Of a DNA stretch of 64,000 bases, positions 56,874 to 64,000 are shown piece after piece. Every line of letters begins with the position of its first letter. Within the stretch, counting starts at the first letter, position 1. Source of the DNA: Synchiropus splendidus (taxonomy: Eukaryota; Chordata; Actinopteri; Syngnathiformes; Callionymidae). The notes below the pieces were generated by a model. The model had not been told where the DNA came from. It worked only from the letters and a program-made list of their open reading frames with translations, and did no database searches. A program made the translations under genes and the position numbers. The stretch is taken from NCBI RefSeq assembly GCF_027744825.2, contig NC_071335.1, positions 27,307,001 to 27,371,000 of the forward strand, in the 5' to 3' direction.

Positions 56874-59800
56874 ATGGACACAGCCTCGAGTTCTTTAGCG
56901 GTGAAACAGGAAGGTTCCGTGTCGACAAGCCCTGGTCGGTGAGTTGCTTTGACCTTTGACCTTTGTCAGTCTGAAGATCCCTGAGGTCCTCAGTACGATT
57001 ATTGTTGCACAGTCCCGCTCAGTGTTTAGAAACACTGAGGGACGACTCTTGAAAACATCCCCTCCCACCCGCAGAGCTGGTGTCATAGCAGTGGACACGA
57101 AGCTGGAGGAGGAGGAGGAGGATCCGCTGTTTCCTCTTGAGGATAATAAATCCAGGCTGGTGTTGAATTCTATCCACTGTCTAATTCATCTTGACCATTT
57201 TTGTTTTCTGTTCAAATTTTATTTTTAGAATAATTGACTTTAATCTTACATTAATATTCTGCGGATAATTCATACATTTTCATAGGAATAACAATGTTAG
57301 CAAATTTTGAATGGAAGGTTTTCCCCGACTGGTCCGTAGTACTGTGCAGTGCAGGTTTCTGTATTGTGATTAAGTGACATTAGTTGTTTGTTCCTCCTTT
57401 TCTACGTACAAATGTCCACTCAGAACCGATGCCACGTGTATGGATGTGAAGGAGGAGCCCCTGTTTTCTGTCGAAGAAACTCAATCCAGGTAGAGTTGTT
57501 CTTGAACCCTGTTTCCAATCGTATTTTTGTTCTCCTTGTTGGGAATGTAGCTCCACACGTGCTCGTGAGAATGACTAGCCAAGAAATGTATTCCCTGACA
57601 GAGGAGTCTAATACAAAAGCAGAATTCTGGGTCAGCAACTACGCCTGACTTGGCCTTAGCAGAAGTCCGGTAGAGCGACAAAAAACTATCTGAGGTCTCG
57701 ACCCTTTATACACAAAGGTTTCTCGTAACCATGGCAACGATCACAAGGCTTGCTCCCCTCCTCCGGACCCAGGTGGCTCTTATCAGGACCAGCTCCTTCC
57801 GGCTCTGGGAAAGATGGTTCTTCTCAGCCTCCTCCGTCTGACCTCGGACTCTTTCATGAGTTCCAATGTTTGTTCCTCTGGTGTGGTTCATTCCCGTCTT
57901 TGAACTCCACCTGCAACTTCAAGTTCTCACACACACTCAGCCACACTCCCTCACGCAGCATTCCTGCATCTGTAAATGACTTCTTTATTAGCACCACAAA
58001 CAATGAATAATACTGCAGAACAAATGCACAATTCCTATTATCACGGGAACAGCAACGTTATTAAGTTGATAGAAGCAGCGTCTCTTCATCTTGTTTATTT
58101 TACAGAGAACCTGCAGGAGAGGGCGGGTACGTCCTGGATCCTTCTGAACCCAGGTGGGACAAACTCCATCAGTCCTCTGGGGTGCAGATGTGTCAACACT
58201 TTTCGTGAATCCTTTCCTCATTGGCTGATGGTTATCCAAAACTCAGCGATGTGGAGGAAGCTGAAACTCCTTCTGAGGATGAAGGTGGTACAGTCAAACA
58301 AGACCCTGGTGATCCGGACTACGCACCGGACTCTGACTGGTAGGAGCCGCTGGTGTTCAACACTTCCCTCCCAACCCTGAGAGCCTTGTTGTTTTTTTTC
58401 TACAACTCAGCGACTTGAGAGCCAGGTCTTCAAAGGATGAAGAGTCTTCCTCTTCAGATGAGAGAGTCTCAGCAGTCACACGGTAGGAATCACTGCACAC
58501 TTGCATTGAGGGATGTTTTAAAATGGATCTGCCTCAGAGCAGACTTTGTCATTGACACTGGCTCTTCAAACTTCTCTCTCTTAAATCTCTCCTTTAACAC
58601 TGTGGAACCCCTCTCCACTAATACTTGTGAATCCCACGACAATTTGGACAGAACCAGCATTGTTGATGTGAGGCTTCCTTCCTGTCAACACGCGTCTTCT
58701 GTTGTTGCAGCTTTTTGAAGACCCAAAAAGACAAGGAGGATTGTGCTTCCTTAACCCAAGAGGGCGCCACAGGTAGGGCGCTGCGCCTCTGAGACACCTG
58801 CGCCTACATTCACCCACAATAACTCTGCAGTAATACACAATAACGTAAAGAAAAATCCATGGTGTACGCCAAAGATCTCAAAATGGAACTAGGTGCTGGT
58901 GTTTATGAATAAATAGCTCGTGAATGCATTGTGCAAGTGCTCCAATGCATTTTCAATGGAGCCGCGATTGCTGCGCATTGCTGACTCTCACGGAAATTCT
59001 GAAAGTGCTACAGTAATTCGGAGCCCATTTTACGAGAGAGGACAAGTGTGACGACGAAACTGGAGATTTTCATGTTTCTGCGCCGCACTGTTTGGCCACA
59101 ATCGCAGTTTAGAACTCGAACCTGAGCGGATTTCGACTGCTATGCTCCACTCTAAACAGCTTGATAACTTTCGATTTTTAGCCAAATATCGGGTTCTTTT
59201 TGGCCGATTTGTGAGCAAATGATACAACTTGGCACTGATCTTTTTTAGGGCGACAGAGGACGAGTGCTGCTCCGTTTTGAGCTTTTCACAGAGTCTCTCG
59301 GCCAAACTTTGGGGGAGCTGTGAGCTGTTGAAGAAGAGGCAAATTTCTGAAGTAGTGAATCCTCTTCCCATTCATTTTCAATGGCAAAAATTGGTCACAA
59401 AACCTGGAATATCTCGGGAATTCTGGCACCTAAGTCTGAGAAAAGTAATAGCAGGCGATTCCCGGTCGGGTTTTGGCTTTGTGTCTTTACGACAAAAGCT
59501 ATGGGAGGAGTATAGCATCTATAAAGAAATGACTGGAGCATGTTTGGCAGTTAAAAATGACTCCATCCTCTGCACTCTCCCAACAAGGACTAGACAGCCA
59601 CCGAGGCTTTTGGAGGTCAGCAACTCATGAGCTGTCATTGTTGTTCAGATGAGAGAGTGAAGGACGAGGCCAAGCCTCTCCAGCCGCAGCGCCGCCGCCG
59701 CACGAAGCCCTGCACCTGTCAAGTATGCGGGAAAGTCTTCAACGACAACAATCATCTCCATCGACACCTCCTGGTCCACACGGGAGAAAAGCCCTTCAAG

Positions 59801-60553
59801 TGCTTCATTTGTGCACGAGGATTCAGTCAGAGGGGGAACCTCAAAACCCACATGAAGGTCCACAAAGGTTGGTGTTTTCATGGCATGGACGTAAAGCCAG
59901 GTTCGTCCATCAGTATTCTTGCACTTTATCCCCTCACAGGAGAAACAAACTGGACCTTACTTGAAGAGAAGAGCAACCCCAAACCAGCACCTGTTTTAGC
60001 GAATATATGTGGCGCCTGTGGGATGGACTTCCTGGAGCAAGAACAACTGGAAAAGCATCGTGAAATTCACCAGAAACCGTTCTCCTGCTCTGACTGTGGA
60101 AAGGCTTTCAAGTCCCTGAAATATTTAGAATTGCACCCGTGCTTTCACCCAGGAGACGCGCCGTTCTGCTGCCGCACCTGTGGGAGGCGCTACCTATTGG
60201 AGAAGTCGCTGAAGGATCATGAGCTACGTCATACTGGGAAGAAGAGCTTCCACTGTGACCAGTGCGGGAAGTCCTTCTGGCGGTCGTACCAGCTCCGAAC
60301 CCACCTCCAGTCGCACAGCGACCAGCGGCCGCACCTCTGCGCCGTGTGCGGGAAAAGCTACGCCAGAGCGGCGACTCTGAAGGTCCATCTGAGGGTCCAC
60401 ACCGGGGAAACGCCGTATCTGTGCAGCACCTGTGGCAAGTCCTTTTATTACAGTCAAGGCTACAGGGAACATCTGCTGGTGCACAACAAGAGGCCTAAAG
60501 TCCAAGTGAAACCTCTGGGTCGACCCAAACGCAACCTGAGCGGTGACGGCTGA
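56874..60553 (+). CDS. C2H2 zinc-finger protein B (eight fingers)
   Basis: Paralogue of gene A. Exons 56874-56938, 57424-57489, 58106-58153, 58247-58339, 58411-58482, 58711-58772, 59649-59867 and 59940-60553, giving 412 residues. It starts MDTASSSLAVKQEGS, equivalent to exon 2 of gene A, so the NIGDAF leader is missing. It has an extra acidic exon (58411-58482, SSKDEESSSSDERVS) relative to A. Exon 7 encodes two fingers and the last exon six. In one exon-8 finger, HPCFH replaces the usual H-x3-H spacing residues but keeps both His. The intron between the last two exons is 72 nt and free of in-frame stops. The last coding exon is 614 nt, exactly as in A. DNA target is unknown. Confidence 0.88.
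57075..57155 (+). pseudogene. Decayed duplicate exon in gene B
   Basis: Encodes AGVIAVDTKLEEEEEDPLFP and then LEDNKS, homologous to 53237-53305 (A), 61839-61916 (C) and the intact B exon at 57424. Its donor reads AG|GC where A and C have AG|GT. Both this exon and 57424-57489 are phase 2-2, so skipping it keeps the frame. Confidence 0.6.
58900..59600. repeat. Probable inserted repeat in the last long intron of gene B
   Basis: This intron is about 880 nt, against 445 and 335 nt at the same place in A and C. The extra sequence contains CCCATTCATTTTCAATGGCA and AATGCATTTTCAATGGAGC, words I associate with dispersed fish repeats. I could not delimit it or assign a class. Confidence 0.35.
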
Positions 60554-60708
60554 GAAAGGTTTTCAAGGACGGAGTTGCTTATGAAGTTTATTTGATCAAA
60601 GTATTAGACAGTTTGCAACTGATTCCAAGTTTGTCACTTTCAACCACCGCACATCTTCATCGACGTACCTGAAAGAGCAGGCACTTTGACCTGTTGGGAG
60701 AAAATAAC

Positions 60709-60714
60709 AATAAA
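60709..60714 (+). terminator. Polyadenylation signal of zinc-finger gene B
   Basis: AATAAA about 155 nt after the stop codon. Confidence 0.65.
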
Positions 60715-60930
60715 ATCTCTCCAAAACACTGCGGTTTGAATACAACGTTGTGTCACCCAAAGATGATTCAATTGAGTTTGGTTTATTATTCAACCTCAGT
60801 TGAAGTTAGACAGGCACGAAAACGGTCACAGTTGGGACGCCGTAGTGACGTCATCTCGCTCCATGCAGACATGCGCAGGCGCCGGGAACCCACCAAGCAC
60901 TGACGGTTCTGCAATTCGCCGCGTAGCGTC
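60715..60930. promoter_or_regulatory. Upstream region of zinc-finger gene C
   Basis: Short intergenic gap with TGACGTCA at 60846-60853 and a GC-rich stretch directly before the gene C start codon. Confidence 0.45.
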
Positions 60931-63629
60931 ATGGAAGCAAAGGTGCTGACAACGAATCGAAAACGGATAAGACTATTTGAAAGGGCTGTCGCTAAAAGAA
61001 AAGGTGAAAAAGAGCGAGTGACGTCCAGAGTTAGCATCGGTGCAGCTTTCGGCCTGAATACCGACGCCTCTGTTGCCCTTTCTCTGCATGACAAGTGAGA
61101 AAACAGTGTGTCTTCATGGTAGTCGTTGTTATTCTTTATTATTATTATGTCATCGTTTTAAATAATATGTGAACTGTTGCCCTGCTGCGGGACGCGCGCA
61201 CGCCTTTGACGTCAGAGGGAAAACAATGTCACGTGACTGAGTTCATTGCCTGGACGTGTGTTTAATAATATTTGTCGGCGCGTTTTCGCCTTTCATTTGA
61301 CGAATTAACGCTTCCTTGAATAGCCTAGGGTCATGTTGCTTTACTTCCGTGTTTGCATTCTACAGGAAGCGCGATTGGAAAACGTAGAACGTGAGTCTCT
61401 TGCGTCCTCGTTGTTGGTAAAAAGTTAACACGGAAGAGCATTTTGTTACTTCCATTGGGACAGTCAGACGGGTTCGTATTCGCTAAGACGTGTGTGTCTG
61501 GCTGTTAACGCGACTCTTATTTACACATTCTTCTTCTTCATCGAGTTCTACACCAATGAAACAGGAAGATTTCCTGACTCCCCCTCCTCCCCCTGTGTCC
61601 CAAATCTCTTGGACCAGTACAGTCCACTCCTGCTCTGTACAGAAATACTGGCTGCTCTGAGTGGACACATCTGTTTTCGCTGTGTGTGAATGGCGTGTGT
61701 GGCCTGTGATGGACCGGCGACCTGTCCAGGGTGTATTCCTGCCTCTCGCCCAGTGACCGCTGGGATAGGCTCCTGCAGCCCTGACCAGGACGAAGCGCTG
61801 GGTAACTGATGATCTACTGTATCTATGTCTCCCCCCAGAGCTGGTCTCACAACTATGGAAGCAAAGGTGAAACTGGAGGAGGATCCACCGTTTTCTGTTG
61901 AAGAAAGTAAATCCAGGTGCGGTTTGTGCTGGACTTTTAGCGCATTCTCATTTTGGTTTTCACCAAGTTACTCTGTAGTTTTAATTTCATTATTTATTCT
62001 GAAGTTGCTCTGTTGCTTTGAACTGGTTGTGGCGATAAAAGTTTAAGTTCATCCAGAAGTGTGAGCAGAAGATTCTTCTCTCAGAGGAAATGACGTCGCA
62101 CCATAGTAGTGAAATGATGTGCAGGTAAATTAATGATGGCATCTCCTCATGTTGTTCCTGTAGAGTTCCTGGAGGAGAAGCAGAAGAGGGTGGGAATATC
62201 CTCACCCCAGTGGATCCTTCTGACCCCAGGTACAGCGGATGTATTACCTGACCGAGGCTCACTCCTCTGCAGTGCACACGTCTGCAACACTCTCTGCCTT
62301 TTCTTGAAGCCTTGCCTCATTCATTGTGGGTTTTTTTTACCTCCCCCACAGTCATCAACTCAGCAACAAGGAGGACCACAAGTCTTCTTCTGAGGATGAA
62401 GATTTTTCCTCGCCGGAGGAAAGAGTCAAAGAAGACGATCCGGACTACACACCAGACTGTGCCCGGTAGGAATCACTGCACACTCACAGGCGTACGTGGA
62501 TTAGGATCATACATTTATTCTCCCCCAACTATATACACACTGTGAGCCCCTTTCTTACTACGGGAAAAACCTGCCTTTCGTAGGTCAGCCGTGTGGTATC
62601 ATGGGGGGGGGTCGCCCGTTCCAATATCAATGTTTTAGAGCATCATACTACTGCACTTCAGATCAGATGTTTGGAGTGCAAGTGGTTCCTGTGCCAGAGT
62701 GGAGATGCAGTGACTTGATGAGTTTCCCTTCTGTCTCCATCCGAGTCTGAAGTCATGAACATGCATCATGGCAGGTCTCACTACTGACCCATAAAACTTC
62801 CCTTCAACCACCCTGATGACAAAGTTTGGATCAGAACAGAACCAGTAGAACTTGGTGTCAGGCTTCCATGCTTTGAACTCCTGCTCTCCTCTGTTGCAGC
62901 GTTTGGAAGCCCAGAAACGACAAGAAGGACTGTGCTGGTGAACTCAGTTTGTCCATAACGCAGAGGAAAGAGTCACATGACAAAGATGAAGGTCACATGT
63001 CAGAGGATTCTGCTTCCTTCACCCCACAGGGCAACACAGCAAGAGGTGCGGCTCCTTTAAGACACCCAAGTTTAAATTCAGCACTCTGCAGTAATGCACA
63101 TAATATTAACAAAAATCCATGGGCCGAACTAAAAGTTTAGATAGTTAATAACTATTAACAGCAACAACACTGTTGTTCTCCCAAGAGCGTCGTCTGCTAT
63201 TTACTTCTGCTTCTCTTTTTTCTTTAAATGACTGTTTACTCCAGAAAATTCAAATTTTAAAGTAAAAAAACATGGAGAAAATTGGTAAGACTTCAGATTA
63301 ATATTCATATGTCCAAGGTCAGAGCACCATCAACATCCGCTCACAGTTCCTTGGTGAGTCATGAGCTGTCTGTTGTTCAGAGGACGCCGTGAAACCTTCC
63401 CCCCACGATGAACATGCCAACCCCTCCGACGAGGCCAAGTGCTACCAACCGCTGCGCTTCCACAAGAAGGTCCGCAAGTGTCACATATGCGGAAAGGTCT
63501 TCCGTCACAACAATCATCTCCGGCGCCACCTCCTGGTCCACTCGGGGAAGAAACCCTTCAAGTGCTTCATCTGTGCGCGAGGATTCACTCAGAGGGGGAA
63601 CCTCAAAACCCACATGAAGGTCCACAAAG
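60931..63629 (+). CDS. C2H2 zinc-finger protein C, 3' end beyond the window
   Basis: Third paralogue. Exons 60931-61094, 61839-61916, 62164-62229, 62352-62465, 62900-63045 and 63381-63629 join in phase. Exon 1 keeps part of the leader (RVSIGAAFGLNTDASVALSL) but lacks the W-R-x-L core seen in gene A. Exon 6 carries a longer acidic insert (RKESHDKDEGHMSEDS). The last visible exon has two fingers (CHICGKVFRHNNHL.., CFICARGFTQRGNL..). The remaining finger exon must lie beyond 64000. A candidate exon at 61546 (STPMKQEDFLTPPPPP) matches exon 2 of gene A, but its donor position reads CCAG|TACAG, so it has no in-phase GT donor. Exon 1 to 61839 splices in phase without it. Confidence 0.8.
61184..61237. 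promoter_or_regulatory. Second copy of the CRE/E-box promoter block, inside gene C intron 1
   Basis: Nearly identical to 56682-56736, with TGACGTCA at 61207-61214 and CACGTGAC following. It is placed after the first exon of gene C, so it may drive an alternative, leaderless transcript like that of gene B. Confidence 0.55.
61690..61812. mobile_element. LINE/SINE 3' tail (L2-type) in gene C intron 1
   Basis: CCTGTGATGGACCGGCGACC, TGTCCAGGGTGTATTCCTGC and GCTGGGATAGGCTCCTGC form the widespread teleost tail shared by L2-type LINEs and their SINE partners. It ends only about 25 bp upstream of the exon that begins at 61839. Confidence 0.8.
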
Positions 63630-64000
63630 GTTGGTGTTTTCATGGCTGAATACAGTTGTGTTGTTTTGTAATGCTGTCACTCTGCACATGTGCACACACT
63701 ACACATGTGAGCCACTACTAAACTACTGTACTAGAACCTGCACAGATGCCTCACTGGAATCATGGCATTGACAATATACTGACAAGATAGTCGCATGACA
63801 TTGGAGATGATAACCGAGACTTCACCGGCGGCGAAGTGTCCTCAGATCATAGGATCATAGGACTTCGATTTGAATAGAGAAGTGGGAACCTTGGTGTGGA
63901 TTGGATTTGAACTGTGTCTGAAACTGGTGTTCTTCAGCATGTGGATGGGTATATCGAGCTGCAACTTCCACGAAAAACAAGCAACTTTTGGAGTGTTGTC
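63630..64000. other. Intron of gene C running to the window edge
   Basis: The donor after the second finger is AAAG|GTTGG, as in A and B. No finger-coding sequence is found before 64000. Confidence 0.6.

Overview
The window is nuclear DNA from a ray-finned fish, most likely a percomorph teleost. The signs are compact multi-exon genes with GT..AG introns, teleost-style non-autonomous hAT elements and LINE tails, a long GT microsatellite, and a tandem cluster of fish-type C2H2 zinc-finger genes. No organelle, bacterial or viral block is visible. I built the exon models by hand from splice sites and reading phase. For EARS2, TXNDC11, BFAR, zinc-finger genes A and B and the mesothelin-like gene, the joined coding lengths are exact multiples of three.

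Layout. (1) 1.4-4.7 kb, minus: ears2, mitochondrial glutamyl-tRNA synthetase, 10 exons, 548 residues. (2) 4.7-10.7 kb: intergenic, with a (GT)48 microsatellite and decayed hAT elements. (3) 10.75-33.49 kb, plus: a very large mesothelin-superfamily gene, 64 coding exons and 2569 residues by my model. It has a signal peptide, six copies of a four-exon repeat unit, two copies of a seven-exon spacer cassette, a furin-type RSKR site, a mesothelin-like C-terminal domain, a Thr-rich stalk and a GPI-anchor-type tail. (4) 34.4-42.3 kb, minus: txndc11, a membrane-anchored thioredoxin-domain protein, 13 exons, 827 residues, with a clean hAT insertion in one intron. (5) 43.1-43.6 kb: LINE reverse-transcriptase tail. 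(6) 44.2-47.8 kb, minus: bfar, RING-SAM-transmembrane ubiquitin ligase, 8 exons, 427 residues, with a 58-bp copy of one of its splice junctions just past its 3' end. (7) 47.8-52.1 kb: no recognised gene. (8) 52.1-64 kb, plus: three tandem paralogous C2H2 zinc-finger genes (A, B, C). C runs off the right edge.

The human counterparts of ears2, mesothelin, txndc11 and bfar all lie on the short arm of chromosome 16, so the segment looks like part of one ancestral linkage group. The genes do not form a pathway. The most unusual object is the giant mesothelin-like gene. It keeps the mesothelin design (signal peptide, furin site, GPI-anchored C-terminal part) but has an N-terminal portion of about 2190 residues built by repeated exon-block duplication. 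The zinc-finger cluster is a second area of recent change, with decayed exons, duplicated promoter elements and an in-frame 72-nt intron.
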